From Streptomyces fradiae ATCC 10745 = DSM 40063 (GTDB lineage: Bacteria; Actinomycetota; Actinomycetes; Streptomycetales; Streptomycetaceae): a stretch of 64,000 nucleotides of DNA. The position numbers and the translations under genes were made by a program. The notes below the pieces were generated by a model that saw only the letters and a list, made by a program, of their open reading frames with translations, made no database searches and had not been told where the DNA came from. This document shows, piece after piece, positions 17,796-26,560 of the stretch. Each line of letters starts with the position of its first letter. The stretch's first letter is position 1. The DNA is taken from NCBI RefSeq assembly GCF_008704425.1, contig NZ_CP023696.1, forward strand, positions 3,582,501 through 3,646,500, given 5' to 3'.

Positions 17796-18688
17796 CGGGC
17801 CGCCGCCTCGTCCTCGTAGTGGCGCAGGAACAGCTCCTCCAGGGTCGGCGGCGCGCTGGTCAGCGACCGTACGCCCGCCTCGGTGAGGGTGCGCAGCACG
17901 GCGTCGAGCCGGTCGGTGTCGACCTGGAGCCGTACGCGGGTGCCGTCGACCCGCACGTCGTGGACGCCGGGCAGCCCCGCGAGGCCGTCCGGCGGGGCGG
18001 CCAGCTCGGCCTCGACGCCGGTGCGGGTGAGGTGGCGCAGCTCGGCGAGGGAGCCGGACTCGACGGTGCGGCCCCTGCGGATGATGCTCACCCGGTCGCA
18101 GAGGCTCTCCACCTCGCTCAGGATGTGGGAGGACAGCAGGACCGTGCGGCCCCGGTCGCGCTCCTCGCGGACGCAACGCTGGAAGACGCCCTCCATCAGC
18201 GGGTCGAGCCCGCTGGTCGGCTCGTCGAGGATCAGCACGTCCACGTCGGAGGCGAAGGCGGCGACGAGGGCGACCTTCTGCCGGTTGCCCTTGGAGTACG
18301 TGCGGCCCTTCTTCGTCGGGTCCAGCTCGAAGCGCTCGACCAGCTCGGCGCGGCGCGCCTTGTCGAGGCCGCCGCGCAGCCTGCCGTACAGGTCGATGAC
18401 CTCGCCGCCGGACAGGTTGCGCCAGAGCGTCACGTCGCCGGGGACGTAGGCGACGCGGCGGTGCAGCTCGACGGCGTCCCGCCACGGGTCGCGGCCCAGC
18501 AGCCGGGCGGTGCCGGAGTCGGCGCGCAGCAGTCCGAGCAGGACGCGGATGGCGGTGGACTTGCCGGAGCCGTTGGGCCCGAGGAAGCCGTGCACCTCGC
18601 CGGTGGCGACGGCCAGGTCGAGGCCGTCGAGCGCGTGGGTGCGCCCGAAGGACTTGTGCAGTCCGGTGACGCTGATGGCGTTGGTCAT
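17792..18688 (-). CDS. ABC transporter ATP-binding protein
   Basis: 298 residues. Walker A is GPNGSGKST at 37-45, Q-loop region is VAYVPGD, and Walker B is [14 protein letters not shown] followed by [15 protein letters not shown] with the switch His. The signature motif reads [11 protein letters not shown] instead of LSGGQ, a variant seen in export ATPases for antibiotics. A C-terminal regulatory extension follows residue 215. Its ATG faces the divergent regulator gene across 93 bases that hold a dyad operator, and its stop overlaps the permease start. Confidence 0.92.
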   Translation of the reverse strand: MTNAISVTGLHKSFGRTHALDGLDLAVATGEVHGFLGPNGSGKSTAIRVLLGLLRADSGTARLLGRDPWRDAVELHRRVAYVPGDVTLWRNLSGGEVIDLYGRLRGGLDKARRAELVERFELDPTKKGRTYSKGNRQKVALVAAFASDVDVLILDEPTSGLDPLMEGVFQRCVREERDRGRTVLLSSHILSEVESLCDRVSIIRRGRTVESGSLAELRHLTRTGVEAELAAPPDGLAGLPGVHDVRVDGTRVRLQVDTDRLDAVLRTLTEAGVRSLTSAPPTLEELFLRHYEDEAAAR

Positions 18689-18708
18689 GGTCCAACGCTA
18701 CGCCGACG

Positions 18709-18724
18709 TTCACAAAGTTGTGAA
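18709..18724. promoter_or_regulatory. Dyad operator between the ABC operon and its GbsR/MarR regulator
   Basis: TTCACAA-AG-TTGTGAA is a perfect 7-bp inverted repeat with a two-base spacer in an unusually AT-rich stretch of the divergent promoter region, 21 bases upstream of the ATPase start. Winged-helix MarR/GbsR dimers bind dyads of this size. It is the likely site for repression of the transporter and autoregulation. Confidence 0.75.
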
Positions 18725-18781
18725 GTTAAGGAATCGTATAAAATCGCTGGCGTTCGAGAACGACGGGAGACGATGGGGCGC

Positions 18782-19444
18782 ATGAGCACCGATGACCGGC
18801 TCGCGGAGGCCGACGACCAGCGGCTCGCGGCGGAGACCGGCGACCGGACGCCCCGGACCGGCGACCGGCTCGCGGGGATCGACGGCCCGCTCGCGGAGCG
18901 CGGCGGGGAAGCGGCGGGCGGCGGCCTCGCCGGGCGCAAGGAGGCGTCGGCGCTCGGTATGGCAGGCCGCGACGAGGAGGCGGTGAGCCGCTTCGTCGAG
19001 CGCTTCGCCGGGGAGCTGGCACAGGCCGGGATGCAGCGGATGGCGGCCAGGGTCTTCGCCGCGCTGCTCGTCTCCGACGGGGCCGCCCTGACCGCCGCCG
19101 AACTGGGCGAACGCCTCCGGATCAGCCCGGCCGCCGTGTCGGGCGCCGTGCGCTACCTGACGCAGGTCAACATGATCGGCCGCGAGCGCGACCCCGGGTC
19201 CCGGCGCGAGCGGTACGTGCTCCACGAGGGCATGTGGTACGAGATCTTCACCCGCCGCGACGAGATCCTCAACCGCTGGCAGAAGACCCTTCTGGAGGGC
19301 GCCGCCACCCTGGGCCCCGGGACGGCGGCGGGGGTGCGGCTGTCGGAGACGGCGGAGTTCTTCCAGTTCCTCAACGAAGGACTGCTCCAGCTCATGGAGC
19401 GCTGGCGCGAACGCAAGTCGCTCGGGTCCCCGCCGCCGTCGTGA
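18782..19444 (+). CDS. GbsR/MarR-family transcriptional regulator
   Basis: About 220 residues. After a polar, disordered N-terminus (1-60), a winged helix (about 75-150) reads RMAARVFAALLVSDGAALTAAELGERLRISPAAVSGAVRYLTQV and then ERDPGSRRERYVL for the wing. The C-terminal helices (EFFQFLNEGLLQLMERWRE) would dimerise. This is the GbsR-like branch commonly divergent to exporters. ATG 18782 gives 11-base spacing from GGGAGA; an in-frame ATG at 18773 lies too close to it. Likely a repressor of the divergent ABC genes, relieved by the exported compound. Confidence 0.88.
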   Translation: MSTDDRLAEADDQRLAAETGDRTPRTGDRLAGIDGPLAERGGEAAGGGLAGRKEASALGMAGRDEEAVSRFVERFAGELAQAGMQRMAARVFAALLVSDGAALTAAELGERLRISPAAVSGAVRYLTQVNMIGRERDPGSRRERYVLHEGMWYEIFTRRDEILNRWQKTLLEGAATLGPGTAAGVRLSETAEFFQFLNEGLLQLMERWRERKSLGSPPPS

Positions 19445-19502
19445 GCGGACGGGCCGGGGCGCAGGGCGCGGCGCGAGCCGTGCGGGCCGCGTACGAGCCC
19501 CC

Positions 19503-19769
19503 GCGCCATCCGGGTCCCCGCCCATCCGGGCCCCCGCGCCATCCGGGTCCCCGCCCCATCCGGGCCCCCGCGCCATCCGGGTCCCCGCCCCATCCGGGCC
19601 CCCGCGCCATCCGGGTCCCCGCCCCATCCGGGCCCCCGCGCCATCCGGGTCCCCGCCCATCCGGGCCCCCGCGCCATCCGGGTCCCCGCCCATCCGGGCC
19701 CCCGCGCCATCCGGGTCCCCGCCCATCCGGGCCCCCGCGCCATCCGGGTCCCCGCCCATCCGGGCCCCC
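19503..19769. repeat. Eight-copy 33/34-bp minisatellite in a convergent gap
   Basis: Copies start with gcgccatccgggtcc at 19503, 19536, 19570, 19604, 19638, 19671, 19704 and 19737. Each unit is itself two similar half-units (ccatccgggtcc and cccatccgggcc). Copies 2-4 carry one extra C (34 bp). Mixed lengths break any reading frame, so it is non-coding. It fills most of the gap between the regulator and the convergent kinase-like gene; nothing else is seen there. Confidence 0.95.
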
Positions 19770-19794
19770 GCGCGCCCCACAGCCCCGCGCGCCG

Positions 19795-20796
19795 CTACTG
19801 TCCGTCCGCCGGCAGCGCCCGTGCCGGGACCAGCAGGGTCCAGGCGCCCGGCCGGACCGTCCAGGTGCGCGTGGGCACCGGGCCGGTCGGCTCGGCGTCC
19901 GCCCGGTAGCGGTAGCACTCCCCGCCGGCCCCCGCCACGGTGACCGTACGGGCCGTCCACCGCCTCGGGGGCGCCGCCCGGGGGCGCACGACGACCTCCG
20001 CCGCGCCGTCCCGGGCCACCACCGTCACGCCGTCCACGGGGTCGTCCACGTCGGCGAGCAGCCGCCCGTCGGCCTCGACCCGCAGGCGCTGCCCCCGCGC
20101 CGACGCCACCCGCCCGGCGCCGGGCCCGACCAGCGTGCGCACCAGCGAGCGGCACGTGCCCCACACCGAGGGCCCCCACACCGAGGGCCCCCACGCGGCC
20201 GGCCCCCAACCGGACGTCGTCCCCGACCCCGAGGGCCCCGCTCCCGGCGTGCCCGGCCCCGAGGGCCCCGCCCCCGAAGCCCCCGCGCCCGAAGCCCCCG
20301 GCCCTCCGCCCCCCGAAGGGCGGAACCGCGCCTCCGGAGCCACGACCGGCTCCGGCGACGGCGTCCCCTCCGGGATGCGCACCCCGCCGACGACCACCCC
20401 GCCCCGGTCGTCCACCAGCAGGTCGAGCCGGCGCGCCACCCCGCCGAGCACCGCCCGCGCGGCCGTGACCGCACCGGGCGGCGCGCCCAGGGACACCCCG
20501 AGCCGCACCGTCTCGCGGGGCCCCACCGGTACCAGCGACAGGGCGTTCCCGCCCAGGTCACCGCCGTGGTGCAGGGCTCTCACGGCCCGTACGAGCGCCC
20601 GGTCGTCGCCGATCACCACCAGGCGTCGCGAACCGCGCCGGGCCAGGGCCCGCACGAACTCCTCCGGGGTGCCGGGGACGCAGACCTTCGCCGCGGCGCC
20701 GCCGCACAGCACATCCCTCGCGATCCGTACCGATTCGCCGTCGCAGCGGCGCGCGACCGGGTCGATGACCACCAGCAGCTGGTCGGGAGCCGACAC
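19795..20796 (-). CDS. Diacylglycerol-kinase-like catalytic domain protein
   Basis: 333 residues. The N-terminal half resembles the DAGK catalytic fold: [30 protein letters not shown], then [21 protein letters not shown]. The usual nucleotide motif GGDGT is replaced by GDDRA, so kinase activity is doubtful. A Gly/Pro/Ser linker (about 165-215) contains [12 protein letters not shown] repeats, and a beta-rich C-terminal part follows ([23 protein letters not shown]). GTG 20796 is chosen for the AGGAAGGA site (20802-20809); an ATG eleven codons upstream lacks one. It is divergent from purA, a conserved Streptomyces neighbourhood. Confidence 0.75.
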   Translation of the reverse strand: MSAPDQLLVVIDPVARRCDGESVRIARDVLCGGAAAKVCVPGTPEEFVRALARRGSRRLVVIGDDRALVRAVRALHHGGDLGGNALSLVPVGPRETVRLGVSLGAPPGAVTAARAVLGGVARRLDLLVDDRGGVVVGGVRIPEGTPSPEPVVAPEARFRPSGGGGPGASGAGASGAGPSGPGTPGAGPSGSGTTSGWGPAAWGPSVWGPSVWGTCRSLVRTLVGPGAGRVASARGQRLRVEADGRLLADVDDPVDGVTVVARDGAAEVVVRPRAAPPRRWTARTVTVAGAGGECYRYRADAEPTGPVPTRTWTVRPGAWTLLVPARALPADGQ

Positions 20797-20829
20797 CTCG
20801 GTCCTTCCTCGGGTAGCATCTTTGTGCAA

Positions 20830-20864
20830 GAGCCCCTTGCGCTATTGCGCCAGGGGCTTCGTCT
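20830..20864. promoter_or_regulatory. Hairpin in the divergent purA leader
   Basis: agccccttgcgc and gcgccaggggct form a 12-bp stem with one mismatch and a four-base loop (tatt). It sits between two divergent genes, about 105 bases upstream of the purA start and just outside the kinase-like gene. As it terminates no known gene from the left, it may be a leader attenuator or protein site for purA. No known purine riboswitch fold was recognised. Confidence 0.5.
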
Positions 20865-20968
20865 ATACCGGGGCACCGGTCCACGGCTCGGGCTGCCGTC
20901 GTACACCGCCGTACGACATCTTCCGTCCCTGGCCTTGGACATGCCCCGCCCGGAAGGGGTGTACGCCT

Positions 20969-22252
20969 GTGCCCGCACTTGTGCTGCTCGGTGCTCAGTG
21001 GGGTGACGAGGGCAAGGGAAAGGCCACCGACCTCCTCGGTGGATCCGTCGACTACGTGGTGCGCTACCAGGGCGGCAACAACGCCGGTCACACGGTCGTC
21101 GTGGGCGACCAGAAGTACGCGCTGCATCTCCTTCCCTCCGGCATCCTCTCCCCGGGGTGCACCCCCGTGATCGGAAACGGCGTCGTCGTCGACCCGGCCG
21201 TCCTGCTCTCCGAGCTGAGCGGGCTGAACGAGCGCGGTGTCGACACCTCCAAGCTCCTGATCAGCGGTAACGCCCACCTGATCACCCCGTACAACGTCAC
21301 GCTCGACAAGGTGACGGAACGGTTCCTCGGCAAGCGGAAGATCGGTACGACCGGTCGCGGCATCGGCCCGACGTACGCCGACAAGATCAACCGCGTGGGC
21401 ATCCGCGTCCAGGACCTCTACGACGAGTCGATCCTCGCCCAGAAGGTCGAGGCGGCGCTGGAGGGCAAGAACCAGATCCTGGCGAAGCTCTACAACCGGC
21501 GCGCGATCGAGGCCGGGCAGATCGTGGAGGAGATGCTCCAGTACGCGGAGCAGATCAGGCCGTACGTCGCCGACACCACGCTGATCCTGAACAACGCGCT
21601 CGACGAGGACAAGGTGGTCCTCTTCGAGGGCGGCCAGGGCACCCTCCTCGACGTGGACCACGGCACGTACCCCTTCGTGACCTCGTCGAACCCGACCGCG
21701 GGCGGAGCCTGCACGGGCACCGGCGTCGGCCCGACGAAGATCAGCCGCGTGATCGGCATCCTCAAGGCGTACACGACCCGCGTCGGCGCCGGCCCGTTCC
21801 CGACGGAGCTGTTCGACGAGGACGGCGAGGCGCTGCGCCGCATCGGCGGCGAGCGGGGCGTGACCACGGGCCGCGACCGGCGCTGCGGCTGGTTCGACGC
21901 GGTGATCGCCCGGTACGCGACCCGCGTCAACGGCCTGACGGACTTCTTCCTCACCAAGCTGGACGTGCTCACCGGCTGGGAGCAGATCCCGGTGTGCGTG
22001 GCGTACGAGATCGACGGCCGCCGCGTCGAGGAGCTGCCGTACTCGCAGACCGACTTCCACCACGCGAAGCCCGTCTACGAGTACCTGCCGGGCTGGTCGG
22101 AGGACATCTCCAAGGCCAAGACCTTCGCCGACCTGCCGAAGAACGCGCAGGCGTACGTGAAGGCGCTGGAGGAGATGTCGGGCGCCCCGATCTCCGCGAT
22201 CGGCGTCGGCCCCGGCCGCACCGAGACGATCGAGATCAACTCGTTCCTGTAG
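20969..22252 (+). CDS. purA: Adenylosuccinate synthetase
   Basis: Joins IMP and aspartate with GTP to give adenylosuccinate, the first committed step to AMP. 427 residues, the normal length. [11 protein letters not shown] (8-18) is the P-loop with catalytic Asp13, GGNNAGHTV carries the catalytic His, and [36 protein letters not shown] and [10 protein letters not shown] are family blocks. GTG 20969 gives the canonical N-terminus [21 protein letters not shown] (20952-20957) lies about 11 bases upstream. Confidence 0.97.
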   Translation: MPALVLLGAQWGDEGKGKATDLLGGSVDYVVRYQGGNNAGHTVVVGDQKYALHLLPSGILSPGCTPVIGNGVVVDPAVLLSELSGLNERGVDTSKLLISGNAHLITPYNVTLDKVTERFLGKRKIGTTGRGIGPTYADKINRVGIRVQDLYDESILAQKVEAALEGKNQILAKLYNRRAIEAGQIVEEMLQYAEQIRPYVADTTLILNNALDEDKVVLFEGGQGTLLDVDHGTYPFVTSSNPTAGGACTGTGVGPTKISRVIGILKAYTTRVGAGPFPTELFDEDGEALRRIGGERGVTTGRDRRCGWFDAVIARYATRVNGLTDFFLTKLDVLTGWEQIPVCVAYEIDGRRVEELPYSQTDFHHAKPVYEYLPGWSEDISKAKTFADLPKNAQAYVKALEEMSGAPISAIGVGPGRTETIEINSFL

Positions 22253-22258
22253 CCCGAC

Positions 22259-22444
22259 CCGTACGGCGGCCCGCCCCGTCCGCGCGGCGGCCCGCCCCGT
22301 CCGTACGGCGGCCCGTCCCGCCCCGTCCGTACGGCGGCCCGTCCCGCCCCGTCCGTACGGCGGCCCGTCCCGCCCCGTCCGCGCGGCGGTTCCGTCCCGC
22401 CCCGTCCGCGCGGCGGTTCCGTCCCGTCCGCGCGGCGGCCCCGC
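22259..22444. repeat. Tandem GC-rich repeat after purA
   Basis: About eight degenerate copies of a 21-27 bp unit built on ccgtccG(T/C)(A/G)CGGCGG followed by cccgtcccgcc or ttccgtcccgcc. The palindromic cgtacg/cgcgcg cores alternate. It begins within ten bases of the purA stop and has no open frame of its own with coding character. Confidence 0.85.
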
Positions 22445-22539
22445 GGGGCCTGTTCGGCTCGTCCCGCCGGTAGGGCGCGGGCCGGTCAGGCCGGCGGCCG
22501 GGCCGCGCCCCGGGTGGGCTTCCCGGACGCTCAGGGCAC

Positions 22540-22569
22540 GCCCCCCGCACCGCCCCCGGTGCGGGGGGC
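22540..22569 (+). terminator. Strong stem-loop downstream of purA
   Basis: A perfect 12-bp stem (gccccccgcacc / ggtgcggggggc) with a six-base loop, about 290 bases past the purA stop and after the tandem repeat. It is followed by ttcg. Beyond it, 22570-22800 holds only the promoter region of the phosphatase gene. Confidence 0.7.
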
Positions 22570-22803
22570 TTCGCCGTGCACGTGGCGGGCGGCACAGGCC
22601 GAGGGGGCCCGCGGAGGGGCTCGGGGGGTGTGGTCCGGTCGCGGAGGGCGTAGGTTCGGGGGAGTCGAGCTCCGCCGCGCCGGGGCCGCGCGCCTCCTGT
22701 CCGCCATCGGACGCCGGGGCGTCGGCCACGGGGAGGCGGGGAAGTGAGGGGGGCGGACACTGGCACCGGGCGTGGGCCCGGTCGGGGCGGGAGGCGGACG
22801 AAG

Positions 22804-24528
22804 ATGACGGCTTTGGGCACGGGTGGCCCATCCGGCGGGGTACCGCCGGCCGGCTCCCGGCATGTGCTCGCCGAAGCGCTGGGCGCGATCAGGGCGGGCG
22901 CCTTCCTGCTGGACGAGAGCGGCCGGATCCTCGCGGCGAACGCCCCGGCGGAGGGCATCCTCGGCTGGTCCGCCCTGGAGCTGGTCGGCCGGGACGCCCA
23001 CGATCTGCTGCACCGGGACCGGCACGGCGACCCGACGCCCCGGGCGCGCTGCGCGCTGCGCCACGCCATGCTCGCCGGGCGGACGGCCCAGGGGGCCGGG
23101 GAGTGGGCGCAGCGCGGCGACGGGACGCTGCTCGCCCTGTCGTGGATGGCCACGCCCTGCGTGCCGACCGCGGCGTCGGCCGCCGCGCTGGTCGTCTTCC
23201 ATCCCGTCGGCGAGAGCCTGCCCCTCCCGTCCGGGGAGCCGGCCGCCGCCGGGCCGCTGTCGGAGCTGGAGCGGCTCGCGCTGCTCGCCGAGACGACGAC
23301 GGCGCTGACCTCCACGCTGGACGTGGACGAGGCGCTGCGACGGCTCGTGGGCCTGGTGGTGCCGCGCCTCGCGGACTGGGCGGTCATCGACCTGATCACG
23401 GAACAGGACGAGGTGTGGCGCACGGCCGTCGTGCACGCCAAGGGCGACGCCCTGGTCCACGAGGAGCAGCTGGAGGGGCCGATGCCGCCCATCCCCGCGG
23501 AGTCGGGGATGCCCCTGTCGCGGGCGCTGCGCGGCGAGTCGTCGGCGCTGGCCGGGCCGGAGACGTACCAGGGGCCGCCGGACTCGGGGGTCGCGGTGGA
23601 GCAGCGCCGCCTGTTCGAGGTGACGGGCATGCACTCGGCGGCCATCGCCCCGATCCGCGGCCTGCGGGAGATCCTCGGGGTGCTGACGCTCGGGCGCTCG
23701 GAGCGGCCCGAGAGCTTCACCGGGGCCGATGTGGCGCTGCTGGAGGACATCACGCGCCGGGCGGGCCTCGCGCTGGCCAACGCCCGCCTCTACCAGCGGC
23801 AGCGGAAGGTCGCGGAGACGATGCAGCGCCATCTGCTGCCGCAGCTCCCCGACGTCCCCGGACTGGGGATCACCGCCCGGTACCTCCCCGCGCCGGACGC
23901 CTCGCACGTCGGCGGCGACTGGTACGACGCGTTCAAGCTGAGCGACGGCGTGCTGGCGCTGGTGATCGGCGACGTGGTGGGCCACGACCTGGAGGCCGCG
24001 GCGGGGATGGCGCAGCTGCGGAACATGCTGCGGGCGTACGCCTGGTCGCAGACGGAGCCGCCGAGCCGGATCGTCGACTGGCTGGACCAGGCGTCGCAGC
24101 ACATCGCCGAGGTGTCCATGGCGACGCTGGCGTTCGGCCGGCTGACCGTGCAGGACGACGGGCGGTCCGAGCTGACCTGGACCAACGCCGGGCACCCGCC
24201 GCCGCTGCTGGTCACCCGTGAGGGCGTGGCGCGCTACCTGACGGACGCCCACGGGGTGCTGCTGGGGCTCGGCGCCCACCGGATCGCGGTACGGCGCACC
24301 GACGCGACGGCGGAGCTGCCGCCGGGGTCCACGCTGCTGCTCTACACGGACGGCCTGATCGAGGCGCCCGGACGCTCGCTCGACGACGGCCTGGAGCGGC
24401 TGCGGCGGCACGCGGCCTCACTGGCGCACCGCCCGCTGGAGTCGTTCGCGGACGAGCTGCTGCAGCGGGCCCGTCCGCCGCAGAACGACGACGACGTGGC
24501 GCTGCTGGCGCTGCGCATCCCGGACTGA
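22804..24528 (+). CDS. PAS-GAF-SpoIIE protein phosphatase
   Basis: 574 residues. A PAS domain (about 22-95, AFLLDESGRILAANAPAEGILGWS) is followed by a GAF domain (about 155-330), then a PP2C/SpoIIE phosphatase domain starting at MQRHLLPQLPDVPG. Metal-binding aspartates lie in HVGGDWYDAF (near 370) and VIGDVVGHDLEAAAGM (near 390), and DGLIEAPG and NDDDVALLAL close the site. Such proteins dephosphorylate anti-sigma-factor antagonists and act as multi-input sensors. No kinase or antagonist gene is adjacent. ATG 22804 with GGGAGG nine bases upstream is used; an in-frame GTG at 22744 also has GGAGG, so a 20-residue longer form is possible. Confidence 0.92.
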   Translation: MTALGTGGPSGGVPPAGSRHVLAEALGAIRAGAFLLDESGRILAANAPAEGILGWSALELVGRDAHDLLHRDRHGDPTPRARCALRHAMLAGRTAQGAGEWAQRGDGTLLALSWMATPCVPTAASAAALVVFHPVGESLPLPSGEPAAAGPLSELERLALLAETTTALTSTLDVDEALRRLVGLVVPRLADWAVIDLITEQDEVWRTAVVHAKGDALVHEEQLEGPMPPIPAESGMPLSRALRGESSALAGPETYQGPPDSGVAVEQRRLFEVTGMHSAAIAPIRGLREILGVLTLGRSERPESFTGADVALLEDITRRAGLALANARLYQRQRKVAETMQRHLLPQLPDVPGLGITARYLPAPDASHVGGDWYDAFKLSDGVLALVIGDVVGHDLEAAAGMAQLRNMLRAYAWSQTEPPSRIVDWLDQASQHIAEVSMATLAFGRLTVQDDGRSELTWTNAGHPPPLLVTREGVARYLTDAHGVLLGLGAHRIAVRRTDATAELPPGSTLLLYTDGLIEAPGRSLDDGLERLRRHAASLAHRPLESFADELLQRARPPQNDDDVALLALRIPD

Positions 24529-24744
24529 GGGGCGGCGTTCTCCCGGACCGAGGGGCCCGCGCACCCCGCGGCGAGGGCACGTCGGCGGCCACGCGCGGTG
24601 CGACCGCCGACGCATGGCCGTACCTCCTCCTGCCGCTGCTGCCCCCGCCGCATGCCCCCGCCGCATGTCGGCACCGCGTGCCCGTACCGCGTGCCCGTAC
24701 CGCATGCCGGTGACGCGCCGCGGGGCAACGCCCCTCGACTGGGG
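24529..24744. repeat. Short tandem repeats in the gap after the phosphatase gene
   Basis: 24640-24715 carries several copies of a 13-15 bp motif around ccgcatgcccccg / ccgcgtgcccgtac. No gene is supported here; small open frames have no start signals or homology. The region ends at an insertion-sequence-like terminus at 24745. Confidence 0.6.
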
Positions 24745-24760
24745 CCTGTTGCGAAAGTGG
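24745..24760 (+). mobile_element. Solo insertion-sequence end (IS5-type inverted repeat)
   Basis: CCTGTTGCGAAAGTGG matches, in opposite orientation, CTGCTGCGAAAGTGG at 26777-26763, which is the outer end of a recognisable transposase remnant. The two ends bracket the TetR and oxidoreductase genes. IS5/IS427-group elements commonly have a CTGTTGCGAAAGT-like terminus. Confidence 0.55.
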
Positions 24761-24804
24761 CGCGGTCGCCCGAAGGGCGGCCACGCGGCAGGCGCCGCTT
24801 CGTA

Positions 24805-25485
24805 TCAGGTTCCGGAGGACCGCTGTCCCTGGGAGCCGTGGGCCGCGAGCGGAAGACTGCGCAGCGACAGTGCGCTCGGCGCCGGCAGCGGTCCGTGGGC
24901 CGCCTCGGCGCGGAACGACTGGAGCAAGTACGCCACCAGACGCCGGGACGCCGCACGGTCACCCGGCAACGCGGTGACCAGACCGCAGTGGGACAACAAG
25001 GCCACGGCAATGTCGGAGGGGTGGAAGTCGGCCCGCAGCACGCCCGCCGCCTGAGCCCTGCGGACCAGGGTCATGAAGTCCTGCTCGGCCTGTTCCCGTA
25101 CCCGCGCGTGTTCTCGCGTGCTGTCCGGGAAGGCCGCGACGAATGCGGCCGGGAAGCCCCGTTCCTCCCGTTGTAGTTCGCAGACCGTCTCGACCAGTCG
25201 CTGGAAGCCCTGCCACGGATCGGGGTCGGCCAGCGCCTCGGTGAGCGTCCGAGCACAGATGTCCATCTGGTGCGCGAACGCGGCCCGCACCAGGGCCTCC
25301 CGCGTCGGGAAACGCCGGTACAGCGTCGCCACGCCGACCCCCGCCCGCCGGGCCACGGTCGCCATGGGCGCGTCGATGCCGTGCTCGGCGAAGACCACGC
25401 GGGCAGCCGAAAGGATGCGCCGCCGGTTGCGCCGGGCGTCCGCCCGCAGACTGTCCTGCCCCGCGATCCGAGAGGATTCCCCCAC
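24805..25485 (-). CDS. TetR-family transcriptional regulator
   Basis: 226 residues. The N-terminal helix-turn-helix (about 15-65) reads RRNRRRILSAARVVFAEHGIDAPMATVARRAGVGVATLYRRFPTREALVRAAF, a classic TetR domain. The C-terminal ligand domain ends in a Ser/Leu-rich tail. It starts at GTG 25485, divergent from a quinone-oxidoreductase-like gene, with a 24-bp dyad operator between them. Likely represses itself and that gene. The pair is flanked by insertion-sequence ends, suggesting it was acquired as a unit. Confidence 0.9.
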   Translation of the reverse strand: MGESSRIAGQDSLRADARRNRRRILSAARVVFAEHGIDAPMATVARRAGVGVATLYRRFPTREALVRAAFAHQMDICARTLTEALADPDPWQGFQRLVETVCELQREERGFPAAFVAAFPDSTREHARVREQAEQDFMTLVRRAQAAGVLRADFHPSDIAVALLSHCGLVTALPGDRAASRRLVAYLLQSFRAEAAHGPLPAPSALSLRSLPLAAHGSQGQRSSGT

Positions 25486-25505
25486 CGCTGTCTCTCACCT
25501 CCGGT

Positions 25506-25529
25506 CAAATGGACGATCTCGTCCGTTTG
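25506..25529. promoter_or_regulatory. TetR dyad operator in the divergent promoter
   Basis: CAAATGGACGA-TC-TCGTCCGTTTG is an 11-bp inverted repeat with one mismatch. It lies 20 bases upstream of the regulator start and 64 upstream of the oxidoreductase start. Size, symmetry and position are typical for a TetR dimer site. Confidence 0.78.
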
Positions 25530-25593
25530 CCAGCCTACGCTCGGCGCCACGATCCCCCGCACGGCCACTGGTGGCGAAGGTGAGAACGCGACG

Positions 25594-26559
25594 ATGGACG
25601 ACCGCACGATGAAAGCCGTACTGTTCGACCGCTTCGGCGGCCCCGAGGTGCTGTATGTGGGCCGGGTGCCACGTCCCGGACCGGCACCCGGCGAGGTCCT
25701 CGTGCGCGTGCGCGCGTTCAGTGTGAACGGCGGCGAACTGGCGGCCCGTTCCGGTCGGGCCCGCCTCGTCACCGGCCGGAAGTTCCCGCAGCGCATCGGG
25801 CTGGACTTCACTGGCGAGATCGCCGCACTCGGCACCGGCGCGACCGGCGTAGCGGTCGGCGACCAGGTGTGGGGCGTCCTGGGCCGCAGCTCCGGATTCG
25901 GCAGCGCCGCCGAGTACGTGACGGTACGGCCCGAGCGGCTCGGCCGGGTCCCGGACGGACTGGACCTCGTGGCCGCTGCCGCGCTGCCGGTGGCCACCAC
26001 GGCCATCACGGCCCTCCGCGACAAGGCCGCACTGCGCCCCGGCGAACGGCTGCTTGTACGGGGCGCGGCGGGCGGCGTCGGCAACGCCGCCGTCCAGCTG
26101 GGACAGGCGTACGGTGCCGAGGTCACGGCCCTGGCCCGCGCTGCCAACCTCGACTTCGTCCGTACGCTCGGTGCCCACCACGCCGTCGACCACCGGACCG
26201 TGTCCGCTGCGGAACTGGGACTGTTCGACGTGGTCCTCGACACGGCGGGCACCGACCTGCGTACCGTACGGCGGATGCTGAAGCCGGGCGGACGCATGGT
26301 CACCGTCGCCTTCGACCTGACGCGGCCCGCCGCCTCGCTGGGCTACATCGCGGCCAGCGCCGTCCACGGACGCGGCCGGGTGCGCTTCTTCAGCGGCAAC
26401 CCCGAACGTGCGCTCTTCGACGACCTCGCCCGCCAGGTGACAGAGGGGAAGCTGCGGCCGGCGGTGGACACGGTCTTCCCGCTGAATGAGACCGCGGCCG
26501 CACACCGGGCGCTGGAGGCGGGCGGTGTGCGGGGCAAGTACGTGGTCAGGGTCGACTAG
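25594..26559 (+). CDS. Zinc-independent quinone oxidoreductase (MDR family)
   Basis: 321 residues of the medium-chain dehydrogenase/reductase family. MKAVLFDRFGGPEVLYVGRVPRP is the GroES-like start, GLDFTGEIAALG is in the catalytic core, and the NADPH-binding motif is LLVRGAAGGVGNAAVQLGQAYG (about 151-172). The structural and catalytic zinc cysteines of alcohol dehydrogenases are absent, which fits the quinone/enone reductase branch. Probably an NADPH-dependent detoxifying reductase induced through the divergent TetR protein. ATG 25594 is used; an ATG at 25609 is an alternative. Confidence 0.9.
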   Translation: MDDRTMKAVLFDRFGGPEVLYVGRVPRPGPAPGEVLVRVRAFSVNGGELAARSGRARLVTGRKFPQRIGLDFTGEIAALGTGATGVAVGDQVWGVLGRSSGFGSAAEYVTVRPERLGRVPDGLDLVAAAALPVATTAITALRDKAALRPGERLLVRGAAGGVGNAAVQLGQAYGAEVTALARAANLDFVRTLGAHHAVDHRTVSAAELGLFDVVLDTAGTDLRTVRRMLKPGGRMVTVAFDLTRPAASLGYIAASAVHGRGRVRFFSGNPERALFDDLARQVTEGKLRPAVDTVFPLNETAAAHRALEAGGVRGKYVVRVD

Positions 26560-26560
26560 G

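Noticed and set aside
19503-19769. Regular 33/34-bp units considered as a CRISPR array
   Set aside because: Units are contiguous with no unique spacers, and no cas genes are present.
19795-20796. Active diacylglycerol kinase
   Set aside because: The GGDGT nucleotide motif is replaced (GDDRA), so only a kinase-like fold is claimed.
24598-25176. Plus-strand frame across the TetR gene
   Set aside because: Antisense shadow; the minus-strand TetR helix-turn-helix is unambiguous.
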